A stretch of 42,126 nt of DNA from M55B112 sp040880545 (GCA_040880545.1 JBBDIE010000041.1:1-42126); one strand, 5' to 3'. Counted from the first letter of the stretch, positions 1 to 8,084 are shown. Notes: generated from the sequence alone by a model not told the origin. Numbers and translations are program-made.

Positions 1-76
1 AAACGAAGCGCTTCCCCTCTCCGTGATATAGACCTCACCCCCCCGGCCCCCCTCTCCACGTGGAGAGGGGGGAGAC
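1..76. repeat. GC-rich palindromic intergenic repeat, copy A
   Basis: This stretch begins with a segment containing the palindrome GAAGCGCTTC (positions 5-14). It goes on to a C-rich tract and then a perfect 26-bp palindrome at 47-72, centred on CCACGTGG with C-runs on the left arm and G-runs on the right. The same order of motifs recurs at 346-398, so the two copies form an approximate direct repeat around the DUF559 remnant at 86-298. The palindrome could fold into a very stable hairpin in either transcript. It has no T-run, so I do not call it a terminator. The window edge may cut the left end. Confidence 0.8.
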
Positions 77-85
77 ATCGACTCT

Positions 86-298
86 TCACTTTACTTCGTA
101 TATTTTTTCTTGAATTGAATTGATTACCTCATCAATATTATTCAATACCTCGTCATTTTTGAATCTGATTGCTTTTATTTTCAGAATGGTCAAATTTGAC
201 CGTAAATTTTTCGGCCGTCTCTTCGTTATTGAATCTGCACCATAGTACATATTCCATTCATCATTTCGGTTCCAGTCCATTGTATTCCTATTTATCAA
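86..298 (-). pseudogene. DUF559 (endonuclease-fold) gene remnant, internally deleted
   Basis: The frame encodes 70 residues. The segment MYYGADSITKRRPKNLRSNL matches the usual N-terminal start of small DUF559 proteins (YGA..., then a basic stretch and LR.N.T). The end, from residue ~43 (AIRFKNDEVLNNIDEVINSI), matches their C-terminal helix (V.RF.NEEVL.N...VL..I). Everything between is absent, including the expected FRRQ.P core and the acidic and lysine residues of the PD-(D/E)XK-like site. Family members are normally about 110-130 residues. I infer an in-frame deletion of the central half and therefore no nuclease activity. It lies between two copies of a GC-rich palindromic repeat. A short functional protein cannot be excluded, but the two halves matching the ends of one family make decay more likely. 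Confidence 0.7.
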
Positions 299-345
299 CT
301 GTTAATACGACAAAACCCCAAAATATCGTTGAAATCCTGGAATAA

Positions 346-429
346 AAAACGAAGCGCTTCCCCCTCTCCACGTGGAGAGGGGGCCAGGGGGTGAGGTCGA
401 ACAGAGAGAGGGGGCCAGGGGGTGAGGTG
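346..429. repeat. GC-rich palindromic intergenic repeat, copy B with partial duplication
   Basis: This copy has the same opening as copy A (AAACGAAGCGCTTC) and then a perfect 24-bp palindrome at 360-383 centred on CCACGTGG. It continues with GGCCAGGGGGTGAGGT. The segment GAGAGGGGGCCAGGGGGTGA is repeated immediately downstream at about 407-426, giving a short tandem duplication. Together with copy A it flanks the decayed DUF559 gene. Such G-rich palindromic repeats are often dispersed in bacterial genomes near DUF559-type genes; that association is from memory, while the local arrangement is seen directly. Confidence 0.75.
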
Positions 430-466
430 CTACAAACGGACATTATGATCCAGCCACTAATTAACA
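430..466. repeat. One end of the ~150-bp inverted-repeat element (truncated copy 1)
   Basis: The segment AAACGGACATTATGATCCAG followed by CCACTAATTAA is nearly identical to the right end of the element at 9445-9597. Reverse-complemented, it also matches the left end of the element at 36666-36815 (GTGGCTGGATCATAATGTTC). Only one end is present here; the other side runs into the GC-rich repeat at 346-429. The terminal CACTAATT is shared by all three copies. The element overlaps the last codons and stop of the adjacent minus-strand gene (stop at 457-459). Confidence 0.75.
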
Positions 467-1746
467 TTGGAATGTATAACCTGGTGCCCCACCAGCCTGT
501 CGTACCGGTCGCCCTGGTCGCTATGGTAAAACAGGATCAGGTATTCGTTTTTGGTTTCGAAATGACTCCCTTCAATTTCTGATATATCGAACACTTTCCG
601 GTCGTTGGGCAGGTAGATGTACCTGTAATTATGGATGCCTTGTTTGACCAGCATGGTACCCACGTAAGCTGACCGGTCCGGGTCGAATTGCATCCTGTTC
701 ATGCCTGTGAACTGCCAGTTGGCCAATGCCCCGGCAATATATATATCGCCGCCGGCCAGGGGATACGGCATTTTCAGGGTAAAATGGGCAAACACATAAT
801 CGGCTTCCACAGCCGGATCGGAAGTATTGGCAGCCTCAATGAAAAACTTTCCGTTGATGTCATCCCTGTCGAAATAGAGGTGGGCCGGGTTGGGCTCATC
901 ATGTTTTAACCGGAAATGAAAATAATCGATGTAATCGATCTCCAGTATATGGTATTCCCGCACTCGTGTGCTCCTGGTATTGAACATCCGGAACTCATTT
1001 CCCGCAAGGAATACATTCTCCTCCTGGTAGTCGTACACCAGTTGGCCGGGGTTAACAAACAACGGCTTCAGCCCGGTTATCTCGTAATCCCAGATGCCGT
1101 TCTGGTAGATCGACAAAGTAGTCTCACCATAAGGATCATCAATTCTGTATCCCTGATGGTTGATGGTAACATCGATTTCATGGCTGTTATCCCTGTACCT
1201 GGATAATACGGGCCGGCTTGCCCGTGCCTCAATATTTACCCGGGCTTCGGAGATCATGAACCTGCGGGTAAATACCACTTCATCCGGTTCGCTGTCCCTG
1301 TAGAGCGCAATGATATAGTTGCCCGACCGGGTCAGATTGATATCATTTCCCGGGAAGACAAGTTTGTAATGATTATAACTGAAGTAGGTGTTGAAGGAAG
1401 AACGGACCTCCTCTACCTGGTTATTGAAATATCCCTCCAGATATTCCTGCTCCGATAGTTCCGAACGTCTCCAGTCAGCATCGCAATGAAATACCTGGTA
1501 GTTGAAATAACTCTTCCGGGAGGAAAGTTCGTCAAATTCGAGAATTAGCGGCGTGTTTTCATGCATAACCATAACCGGGTAACTGTTGATCCACCCTTCC
1601 CTGTAAAGCTGGATAGTTTTAATCTGCTCATCCTGAACTGTTTCCCTGGCTATACCATGTTCGTCGAATACCCCGTCGTTGGCCGATAAAGGGATGAAGC
1701 TCATCGGTAAAAAGAGAGACAGCAGAATTTGTTTCAAATATTGCAT
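457..1746 (-). CDS. Type IX secretion system plug-like protein (DUF5103 / T9SS_plug family)
   Basis: This 429-residue protein starts with a hydrophobic signal peptide (MQYLKQILLSLFLPMSFIPL, cleavage probably near residue 22). It then follows the DUF5103 pattern: an N-terminal beta-sandwich with an 'IQLYREGWINSYPVM...L.LEFDEL' segment, a 'YFNYQVFHCDADWRRSELSEQEYLEGY' stretch, and a C-terminal part with 'GDIYIAGALANWQF...M' that resembles a carbohydrate-binding or AMPK-like fold. Characterised members (PlugF class) close the outer-membrane SprA translocon of the Bacteroidota type IX secretion system on the periplasmic side. Length is normal for the family. The stop codon lies within a dispersed inverted-repeat element, so the last few residues (NVN) may derive from it. 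The gene is divergent from nqrA with a 340-bp gap. No other T9SS core gene is in the window. Confidence 0.85.
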   Translation of the reverse strand: MQYLKQILLSLFLPMSFIPLSANDGVFDEHGIARETVQDEQIKTIQLYREGWINSYPVMVMHENTPLILEFDELSSRKSYFNYQVFHCDADWRRSELSEQEYLEGYFNNQVEEVRSSFNTYFSYNHYKLVFPGNDINLTRSGNYIIALYRDSEPDEVVFTRRFMISEARVNIEARASRPVLSRYRDNSHEIDVTINHQGYRIDDPYGETTLSIYQNGIWDYEITGLKPLFVNPGQLVYDYQEENVFLAGNEFRMFNTRSTRVREYHILEIDYIDYFHFRLKHDEPNPAHLYFDRDDINGKFFIEAANTSDPAVEADYVFAHFTLKMPYPLAGGDIYIAGALANWQFTGMNRMQFDPDRSAYVGTMLVKQGIHNYRYIYLPNDRKVFDISEIEGSHFETKNEYLILFYHSDQGDRYDRLVGHQVIHSNVN

Positions 1747-1919
1747 TCTTTTAGAATTTATAATTTAACGCTTTCCTATCAGGCACGACAACATTAGTTT
1801 TATTTCTGACACTTATCACTTTGTGCCGGCAATAAACGCATCCTGTTTTGCACGGCCTGAAAACGCAGCTAATGACCTCCTGGTGCAAGTACAACATAGA
1901 TTTGCAGATATATAGCAAC

Positions 1920-1934
1920 CATTGTGCCACAATG
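1920..1934. promoter_or_regulatory. 15-bp inverted repeat upstream of the nqr promoter
   Basis: CATTGTG-C-CACAATG is a perfect inverted repeat with a one-base centre. It is about 85 bp upstream of the -33 box of the nqrA promoter, in the 340-bp divergent gap between the T9SS plug gene and nqrA. The symmetry and position suit a dimeric transcription factor site, but no regulator can be named. It could be chance in an AT-rich gap. Confidence 0.35.
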
Positions 1935-2018
1935 TTCTAAAACATAAAGTAGATCAATATACTACCAGTTCAGTAGGTTGTCAACAAATTTATGAATTTA
2001 AATATCTAAATATTTCTG

Positions 2019-2048
2019 TTTGTTGATTCACAAAAATAGCTAATTTTG
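2019..2048 (+). promoter_or_regulatory. Bacteroidota-type sigma-ABfr promoter for the nqr operon
   Basis: A TTTG box at 2019-2022 is followed after 18 bp by TAATTTTG at 2041-2048. This matches the Bacteroidota housekeeping consensus TTTG-N19-TAnnTTTG within one base of spacing. The implied transcription start is near 2053-2056, giving a leader of about 30 nt before nqrA at 2087. No good Shine-Dalgarno sequence precedes the start, as is usual in this phylum. The rest of the 1747-2086 gap shows no gene; apart from the inverted repeat at 1920-1934 I see only AT-rich sequence. Confidence 0.7.
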
Positions 2049-2086
2049 TCCTTTATTATTAATCCTAATTTGAACCCACGAGAATA

Positions 2087-3439
2087 ATGTCTGAAGTTAT
2101 CAAGATACGAAAAGGCCTTGATATCAAATTAAAGGGAAGAGCTGACAAAATTTTTATGAAAGCTCCAAGGTCGAAAACGTACGCAGTTAAACCCATCGAT
2201 TTTCATGCGTTAACCCCCAAGATCGTTGCAAAACCGTGTGTGGAGGTTAAGGTAGGTTCTACGATTTTTTACGACAAGTACCGCCCGGAGATTAAATATA
2301 CATCGCCTGTAAGTGGAATTGTACAAAAGATCGTACGCGGAGAACGTCGTCGGATCATCGCGATAGTGATCGAAGATGACGGAAAGGATACGGCTGAAAC
2401 GTTTCAAAAGGGAGATCCCGCTTCCATGACACGGGAGCAGGTTGTTGAAAACCTGCTTGAGAGTGGATTGTGGCCAACGATCATGCAGAGGCCTTATGGT
2501 GTGGTCGCCAATTCCAATGATGTTCCGAAAGCGATATTCATATCCGGATTTGATTCAGCGCCATTGGCTCCCGATTATGATTTTATCATGAAGGATACGG
2601 GAAAAGATTTCCAGGTTGGGATCAATGCCCTGTTGAAGCTTACCGATGGTAAGATACACCTGGGGCTTGACTCCAGGTATCCGGCGGCCAAGGCTTACAC
2701 AGAGGCCAAAAATATTGAACGGCACTATTTCAGTGGCCCGCATCCGGTTGGTAACGTGGGGATTCAGATCCATAAGATTTCACCTGTTAATAAAGGGGAG
2801 AAGGTATGGACCATCAAACCACAGGATGTTGTTACCATTGGCCGTCTTTTCCAGACCGGCAAATATGATCCACATATGATCGTGGCCCTGTGCGGTTCGG
2901 AGGTTAAAAAACCGTTGTATTACAAACTGATCCGGGGTGCCGAAATATCTTCCATTGTGGATGATAATCTCACCCGGGAAAATGTGCGGATCATCAGCGG
3001 CAATGTATTGACGGGCCGTAAGGTTACCACCGCAGGGCACGTAGGTTTCAGCGATGCACTGTTAACGGTTATTCCGGAAGGAAACCATTACGAAATGTTT
3101 GGCTGGATCACTCCGGGTTTGAAAAAGTTCTCTGTTTCCCGGAGTTTCTTTTCCTGGCTGATGCCCAACAAGGAATACACACTTGATACAAATCTGCATG
3201 GTGGTGAACGGGCTTATGTAATGACCGGCGAATATGAGAAGGTGCTGCCCATGGATATTTACCCGGTTGCACTGATTAAATCGATCATTGTTGAGGATAT
3301 CGACAAGATGGAACAGCTGGGAATTTACGAAGTGATCGAAGAGGATATGGCACTCTGTGAATTTGTCTGCACATCCAAAACACCGGTTCAGTCGATACTC
3401 AGGAGTGGTTTGCGAATGTTAAGGAAGGAATTTGAATAA
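2087..3439 (+). CDS. nqrA: Na+-translocating NADH:quinone reductase subunit A
   Basis: This 450-residue protein opens with the family's MSEVIKIRKGLDIKLKGRA-type N-terminus and is co-linear with NqrA to its end (...LRSGLRMLRKEFE). NqrA is a soluble, cytoplasm-facing subunit of the NQR complex that contributes to the ubiquinone or menaquinone reduction site and has no known covalent cofactor. Visible hallmarks are 'HPVGNVGIQIH' near residue 220 and the 'SGNVLTG...GFSDALLTVIPEGNHYEMFGW' region in the second half. It is the first gene of a six-gene operon and lies directly behind the TTTG/TAnnTTTG promoter. The gap to nqrB is 21 bp. Length is typical and no disruption is seen. Confidence 0.97.
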   Translation: MSEVIKIRKGLDIKLKGRADKIFMKAPRSKTYAVKPIDFHALTPKIVAKPCVEVKVGSTIFYDKYRPEIKYTSPVSGIVQKIVRGERRRIIAIVIEDDGKDTAETFQKGDPASMTREQVVENLLESGLWPTIMQRPYGVVANSNDVPKAIFISGFDSAPLAPDYDFIMKDTGKDFQVGINALLKLTDGKIHLGLDSRYPAAKAYTEAKNIERHYFSGPHPVGNVGIQIHKISPVNKGEKVWTIKPQDVVTIGRLFQTGKYDPHMIVALCGSEVKKPLYYKLIRGAEISSIVDDNLTRENVRIISGNVLTGRKVTTAGHVGFSDALLTVIPEGNHYEMFGWITPGLKKFSVSRSFFSWLMPNKEYTLDTNLHGGERAYVMTGEYEKVLPMDIYPVALIKSIIVEDIDKMEQLGIYEVIEEDMALCEFVCTSKTPVQSILRSGLRMLRKEFE

Positions 3440-3460
3440 AAATTACTGTCAATCTATCTT

Positions 3461-4642
3461 ATGAATGCATTAAGACGATATCTCGATAAGATCAAACCTA
3501 ATGTAGAGAAAGGGGGGAAGTTTCACTTTTTAAAATCCACATTCGAGGGATTTGAAACTTTCCTGTTTGTTCCGAACACGGTAACGACTACCGGAAGTCA
3601 TATCAGGGATGCCTTTGATATGAAGCGTGGCATGATCATGGTGGTACTCGCCCTGGTTCCTGCATTGCTTTTCGGTATTTGGAACACAGGTTATCAGCAT
3701 TTCCTGGCCATGGGCATTGAGGCCGGTTTCTGGGAGATGTTCTGGTTTGGATTTTTACGTGTATTCCCGATCATTGTGGTCTCTTATGTCACAGGGCTGG
3801 GAATAGAATTTGTATTTGCCCAGATCCGGGGTCACGAGATCAGTGAGGGATTCCTGGTATCAGGAATGCTTATCCCGCTTGTGATGCCGGTGGATGTGCC
3901 CCTCTGGATGGTTGCTGTTGCCACGGCATTTGCGGTGGTTATCGGCAAAGAGGTATTTGGCGGATCGGGAATGAATATCCTGAATCCGGCACTTACAGCC
4001 AGGGCGTTTCTCTTTTTTGCCTACCCGACCAAAATGTCGGGCGACCGTATTTGGGTAGCCGGACTGGAAAAGGGGATGGAGACGTTGGACGGATATACCG
4101 GATCCACTATACTTGCCCAGGCGGCACAGAACAACGATGTACTGGTGAATGGACTGGGAGAAGCGTATACAACCTGGGATAAATTCCTGGGGGTTATTCC
4201 CGGTTCCATCGGGGAAACTTCCACGCTGGCCATTCTGCTTGGAGCGCTGTTCCTGATATTCGTAGGGGTAGGAAGCTGGAAGGTTATGTTTTCCGTTTTT
4301 GCAGGTGGTGCAGTAATGGGGCTGATCCTGAACGCTTTCGGAGGCAACGTGCTGATGGAGATGCCCTTCTGGGAACACCTCATCCTCGGTGGGTTTGCTT
4401 TTGGTGCCGTGTTTATGGCCACCGACCCGGTGACGGCAGCACAGACTGAAAAGGGGAAATGGATCTACGGGTTCCTCATTGGCGTACTGGCCATTCTGAT
4501 TCGAATATTTAATCCCGGATATCCGGAAGGAGTGATGCTTGCCATACTCCTGATGAACGTATTTGCCCCGCTGATCGACCACTATGTATTGGAGGCAAAT
4601 ATTCGTAAGAGATTAAAAAGAGCAAAAGTACAGGTCCGATGA
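3461..4642 (+). CDS. nqrB: Na+-translocating NADH:quinone reductase subunit B
   Basis: NqrB is a 393-residue polytopic membrane subunit that carries a covalent FMN and takes part in sodium translocation and quinone binding. The flavinylation motif is visible as D210-G-Y-T-G-S-T216, so T216 is the predicted FMN-bearing threonine attached by ApbE, whose gene is 3.5 kb downstream. About ten hydrophobic segments follow a cytoplasmic N-terminus. The conserved 'GKEVFGGSGMNILNPALTARAFLFFAYP' stretch (residues ~162-189) and 'FMATDPVTAAQTEKGKWIYG' are family signatures. An 87-bp gap separates it from nqrC, the longest in the operon, with no clear hairpin or promoter. Confidence 0.97.
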   Translation: MNALRRYLDKIKPNVEKGGKFHFLKSTFEGFETFLFVPNTVTTTGSHIRDAFDMKRGMIMVVLALVPALLFGIWNTGYQHFLAMGIEAGFWEMFWFGFLRVFPIIVVSYVTGLGIEFVFAQIRGHEISEGFLVSGMLIPLVMPVDVPLWMVAVATAFAVVIGKEVFGGSGMNILNPALTARAFLFFAYPTKMSGDRIWVAGLEKGMETLDGYTGSTILAQAAQNNDVLVNGLGEAYTTWDKFLGVIPGSIGETSTLAILLGALFLIFVGVGSWKVMFSVFAGGAVMGLILNAFGGNVLMEMPFWEHLILGGFAFGAVFMATDPVTAAQTEKGKWIYGFLIGVLAILIRIFNPGYPEGVMLAILLMNVFAPLIDHYVLEANIRKRLKRAKVQVR

Positions 4643-4729
4643 TGTTTTCAGATGGTTGGTACGTGAATTTCAGAAGCGTAAAGCAACGCACACGATCCAT
4701 CGGGCCAATGATAAAATAAAATATTAACT

Positions 4730-5464
4730 ATGAAAAGTTACAGTAATACGTACATATTCATTTTTTCGCTGATTATGGTTGTTTTTGTGGCCGTTCTGCT
4801 TTCATTCGTTGCTATGCAACTGAAGCCATTGCAGGATCTGAACCAGGAAATAGAAAGGAAAAGCGATATCCTGCGCTCCGTTGGCGAGGCAACCGAACAA
4901 TCGGATGTGAAGGATAAAAATGGGTATATCGAACAGGAGTTTGAGAAGTATATCTCAGAATCCTATGTGGTAAATTATGAAGGTGATATAATGGATGCGG
5001 ATGCATTTGAGGTGACATTGAAACTCCATGAAGAAGCCGACAAGGATGCAAAAGATAGAAATTATCCTGTATTTATCTACACGGCACAGAGCGGCATTCA
5101 GAAGTACATTGTCCCGGTCAGGGGCAAGGGTCTTTGGGGCCCGATCTGGGGATATGTTGCCTTTGAGCCGGATATGAATACTATTTCCGGTGCCATCTTC
5201 GATCATGCCAAAGAGACTCCCGGACTGGGTGCGGATATCAATACCGACTGGTTTGAAGAAGAATTCAATGGAAAGCAGATATTCAATGAGCAGGGTGAAT
5301 TTGTGAGTATTGGCGTACTGAAAAGTGTTGAAACAAAAAATAACCCCCATGCTGTGGACGCCATCTCAGGGGGTACAATTACCTCGGTGGGATTGCAGGA
5401 TATGCTGGAGGATTATTTTGAAGGATATGTGAATCACTTCAGGGAAAAAGGAATAAAAAATTAG
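4730..5464 (+). CDS. nqrC: Na+-translocating NADH:quinone reductase subunit C
   Basis: NqrC is a 244-residue subunit with one N-terminal transmembrane helix (residues ~8-30) and a periplasmic domain that carries the second covalent FMN. The attachment motif is D210-A-I-S-G-G-T216, the NqrC form of the S/T-G-A-T motif with Gly at the usual Ala; T216 is the expected flavinylated residue. The 'GKGLWGPIWGYVAFEPD' segment (residues ~132-148) and 'ETPGLGADI' are further signatures. ApbE (8120-9133) should modify it after export. It is 18 bp upstream of nqrD. Confidence 0.96.
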   Translation: MKSYSNTYIFIFSLIMVVFVAVLLSFVAMQLKPLQDLNQEIERKSDILRSVGEATEQSDVKDKNGYIEQEFEKYISESYVVNYEGDIMDADAFEVTLKLHEEADKDAKDRNYPVFIYTAQSGIQKYIVPVRGKGLWGPIWGYVAFEPDMNTISGAIFDHAKETPGLGADINTDWFEEEFNGKQIFNEQGEFVSIGVLKSVETKNNPHAVDAISGGTITSVGLQDMLEDYFEGYVNHFREKGIKN

Positions 5465-5482
5465 ATTTTTAGACAAGGAACT

Positions 5483-6127
5483 ATGATTGAAAAGGAACCA
5501 TTATTTTCCGCGAAAAACCTAAAACTGCTCAGGGAACCCCTCGGGCAGAGCAACCCGATCACGGTACAGGTATTGGGAATATGTTCTGCACTTGCTATCA
5601 CAGTGCAGCTCAAGCCGGCTATTGTTATGACATTATCGGTTATAGCGGTTATGGCTGTTTCCAATGTGGTCATTTCATTGTTAAGAAATATGATCCCTCC
5701 GCGGATCAGGATCATTGTGCAGTTGGTGGTGATCGCAACTATGGTAATTTTGGTGGATGAGATACTGCAGGCCTATGCATACGACGTGAGCAAGCAGCTC
5801 TCGGTGTTTGTGGGGCTCATTATTACGAACTGTATAATCATGGGCAGGCTGGAAGCATTTGCACTTGCAAATAAACCCTGGCCCTCGTTCCTCGACGGTG
5901 TGGGTAATGCATTCGGATACGGACTGATACTGATTATTGTCTCCTTCTTCCGCGAACTTCTTGGTTCGGGAACGCTTATGGGATACCAGGTAGTACCTGC
6001 TTCATTTTACGAATTTGGCTATGCCAATAACGGACTCATGGTGTTGCCTCCCATGGCGCTGATCGTGGTAGGGGTGATCATCTGGGTGCAGCGCTCTAAA
6101 AATAAAAGTTTGATAGAACAGAAGTAA
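5483..6127 (+). CDS. nqrD: Na+-translocating NADH:quinone reductase subunit D
   Basis: NqrD is a 214-residue membrane subunit with about six transmembrane helices. It is homologous to NqrE and RnfA/RnfE, and the NqrD-NqrE pair forms the intramembrane pseudo-symmetric core. Cys34 (in LGICSALAIT) and Cys117 (in IITNCIIMGR) correspond to the conserved cysteines that, with two from NqrE, ligate the iron centre between the two subunits. 'RLEAFALANKPWPSFLDGVGNAFGYG' is diagnostic. It is separated by 18 bp from nqrC and 11 bp from nqrE. Confidence 0.97.
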   Translation: MIEKEPLFSAKNLKLLREPLGQSNPITVQVLGICSALAITVQLKPAIVMTLSVIAVMAVSNVVISLLRNMIPPRIRIIVQLVVIATMVILVDEILQAYAYDVSKQLSVFVGLIITNCIIMGRLEAFALANKPWPSFLDGVGNAFGYGLILIIVSFFRELLGSGTLMGYQVVPASFYEFGYANNGLMVLPPMALIVVGVIIWVQRSKNKSLIEQK

Positions 6128-6138
6128 ATCAATGATTC

Positions 6139-6756
6139 ATGGAAAATTTAGTTAATATATTTGTCAAGTCTATCTTCATTGATAACATGATATTTGCCTA
6201 CTTCCTGGGCATGTGTTCTTACCTGGCGGTCTCCAAAACGGTAAAAACATCCACGGGATTAGGCATTGCAGTGATTTTTGTACTGGGATTCACCGTTCCG
6301 GTGAATTACCTGATCGAGAATTATATTCTGCAGGAAGGTGCACTTACATGGTTGAGTCCGTCACTGGCTGATGTGGATCTCAGTTTTCTGAGCTTCATCA
6401 TGTTCATTGCAGTGATCGCTTCCATGGTGCAATTGGTGGAGATGGTCATCGAAAAGTTCTCACCCCCTTTATACAGCACACTTGGTATTTTTCTGCCGCT
6501 TATAGCAGTGAACTGTTCCATCCTTGGAGGAGCGCTCTTCATGCAGGAGCGTGAATATTCAAGCATTGCTGAAGCTACCTCATTCGGACTTGGTTCCGGC
6601 GTAGGATGGTTCCTGGCAATTGTTGGTATCGCAGCCATCCGTGAGAAGATTCGTTATTCCAATGTACCGGCACCGTTGCGTGGACTGGGGATCACTTTTA
6701 TTATCACCGGCCTGATGGGTATCGCGTTTATGAGTTTTATGGGTATTAAATTGTAA
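6139..6756 (+). CDS. nqrE: Na+-translocating NADH:quinone reductase subunit E
   Basis: NqrE is a 205-residue polytopic membrane subunit and the partner of NqrD. It keeps the two iron-ligating cysteines, Cys26 (FLGMCSYLA) and Cys126 (IAVNCSILG), and the family stretch 'GGALFMQEREY'. Six hydrophobic helices are visible. Together with NqrD it carries electrons across the membrane from the NqrF iron-sulfur side to the FMN of NqrC. It lies in the middle of the operon, 18 bp before nqrF, with normal length and no disruption. Confidence 0.97.
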   Translation: MENLVNIFVKSIFIDNMIFAYFLGMCSYLAVSKTVKTSTGLGIAVIFVLGFTVPVNYLIENYILQEGALTWLSPSLADVDLSFLSFIMFIAVIASMVQLVEMVIEKFSPPLYSTLGIFLPLIAVNCSILGGALFMQEREYSSIAEATSFGLGSGVGWFLAIVGIAAIREKIRYSNVPAPLRGLGITFIITGLMGIAFMSFMGIKL

Positions 6757-6774
6757 CCAAGAAAAGTTGAATCT

Positions 6775-8028
6775 ATGATATTGCTCACATCAAACGGACT
6801 GATCATTCTTGTAAGTATTGGAGTCTTTCTCTTTGTAATATTGTTGCTGGTGGCAATGTTGCTCTTTGCAAGAAAAAAACTGACGCCCCAGGGCGATGTT
6901 AAGCTTGTATTGAATGAAAAAGAATATACAGTCAGTCCGGGTAACACCGTACTGAGTACCCTTTCCTCCAATGGAATCTTTCTGCCGTCTGCTTGCGGAG
7001 GTGGTGGAACATGTGGAATGTGCAGTTGCCAGGTGCTGGAGGGTGGCGGTTCCATTCTTCCCACCGAAACCGGGTTCTTCACGCGAAAGGAACAGCAGAA
7101 TAACTGGCGGCTGGGATGCCAGGTGAAGATCAGGGAAGATATGAAGATCCGCGTACCAGACGAGGTATTGGAGATTAAAAAGTGGGAGTGTGAGGTAATT
7201 TCCAACGAGAATGTGGCCACTTTTATTAAAGAGTTTGTTGTCAGGCTGCCGGAAGGTGAAAACCTCGATTTCCAATCAGGTGGTTATATACAAATCGATG
7301 TTCCAAAGATTGAGGTGGATTTTAGTACCGATATTGAAGTGGAAGATCAGTATCTCGATGAATGGGATAAGTTCAAGATGTGGGACCTGAAGATGAAAAA
7401 TTCAGAAGAGACCTACCGTGCCTACTCCATGGCCAACCACCCGGCAGAGGGAAATATTGTGAAACTGAATATACGGATTGCTACTCCCCCGTGGGATGTG
7501 AGTCACGGTCGCTTTAAGAATGTGAACCCGGGTGTCTGCTCATCCTACGTTTTCTCAAGAAAACCGGGCGACAAGGTAATGATTTCCGGTCCGTACGGAG
7601 AATTCTTTATCAAGGATACCAAAAAGGAGATGATCTATGTGGGCGGAGGGGCAGGTATGGCGCCACTCAGATCGCATCTGTTCCACCTTTTCCATACATT
7701 GAAAACCGGACGACAGGTATCTTATTGGTATGGCGCACGCTCTCTCAGGGAGGTTTTCTATGAAGAGGAGTTCAGGGCCATCGAAAAAGAATTTCCAAAT
7801 TTCAAATTTTACCTGGCGCTTTCCGAACCCAAGGAGGAAGACAACTGGGATGGGCTTAAAGGATTTATCCACCAGGTGCTGTACGACAACTACCTCCGTT
7901 ACCATGAGGAGCCCGAAGAGATTGAATACTACATGTGTGGTCCGCCCATGATGAATGATGCGGTGCAGAGCCTGCTGTATAATCTGGGCGTTCCGCAGGA
8001 GATGATTGCGTTCGACGATTTCGGTTGA
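6775..8028 (+). CDS. nqrF: Na+-translocating NADH:quinone reductase subunit F (NADH-oxidising)
   Basis: NqrF is a 417-residue electron-input subunit that oxidises NADH and passes electrons through FAD to a [2Fe-2S] centre. An N-terminal membrane helix (residues ~8-31) anchors it. The plant-type ferredoxin domain shows Cys74, Cys80, Cys83 and Cys115 (C-x5-C-x2-C...C). The ferredoxin-reductase part has the flavin motif R215-A-Y-S, the pyridine-nucleotide loop GGGAGMAPLRS near residues 290-300, and 'YYMCGPPMM' with Cys388 close to the hydride-transfer site. It ends in the family's typical DDFG. It is the last gene of the operon, and a strong hairpin terminator follows the stop after 18 bp. Confidence 0.97.
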   Translation: MILLTSNGLIILVSIGVFLFVILLLVAMLLFARKKLTPQGDVKLVLNEKEYTVSPGNTVLSTLSSNGIFLPSACGGGGTCGMCSCQVLEGGGSILPTETGFFTRKEQQNNWRLGCQVKIREDMKIRVPDEVLEIKKWECEVISNENVATFIKEFVVRLPEGENLDFQSGGYIQIDVPKIEVDFSTDIEVEDQYLDEWDKFKMWDLKMKNSEETYRAYSMANHPAEGNIVKLNIRIATPPWDVSHGRFKNVNPGVCSSYVFSRKPGDKVMISGPYGEFFIKDTKKEMIYVGGGAGMAPLRSHLFHLFHTLKTGRQVSYWYGARSLREVFYEEEFRAIEKEFPNFKFYLALSEPKEEDNWDGLKGFIHQVLYDNYLRYHEEPEEIEYYMCGPPMMNDAVQSLLYNLGVPQEMIAFDDFG

Positions 8029-8046
8029 TCGTCGCAAAAAAAAAAT

Positions 8047-8084
8047 AAAACCGCAATGTGTGAGGAAATGCATTGCGGTTTTTT
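8047..8084 (+). terminator. Intrinsic terminator after nqrF
   Basis: A 12-bp perfect stem (AAAACCGCAATG at 8047-8058 pairing with CATTGCGGTTTT at 8071-8082) encloses a 12-base loop and runs into a T tract (8079-8084). It lies between nqrF and apbE, so apbE, 36 bp downstream, is probably transcribed by readthrough or by its own promoter. The A-rich left arm means it could also function in the opposite direction. Confidence 0.85.

Noticed and set aside
391..582. 63-codon plus-strand frame across the repeat and the 3' end of the T9SS plug gene
   Set aside because: It starts in the GC-rich repeat and runs antisense to a well-supported gene, with no recognisable protein features.
3860..4582. 240-codon minus-strand frame inside nqrB
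   Set aside because: Antisense shadow of a strongly conserved membrane subunit; composition rich in His, Pro and Arg as expected from the complement of hydrophobic codons.
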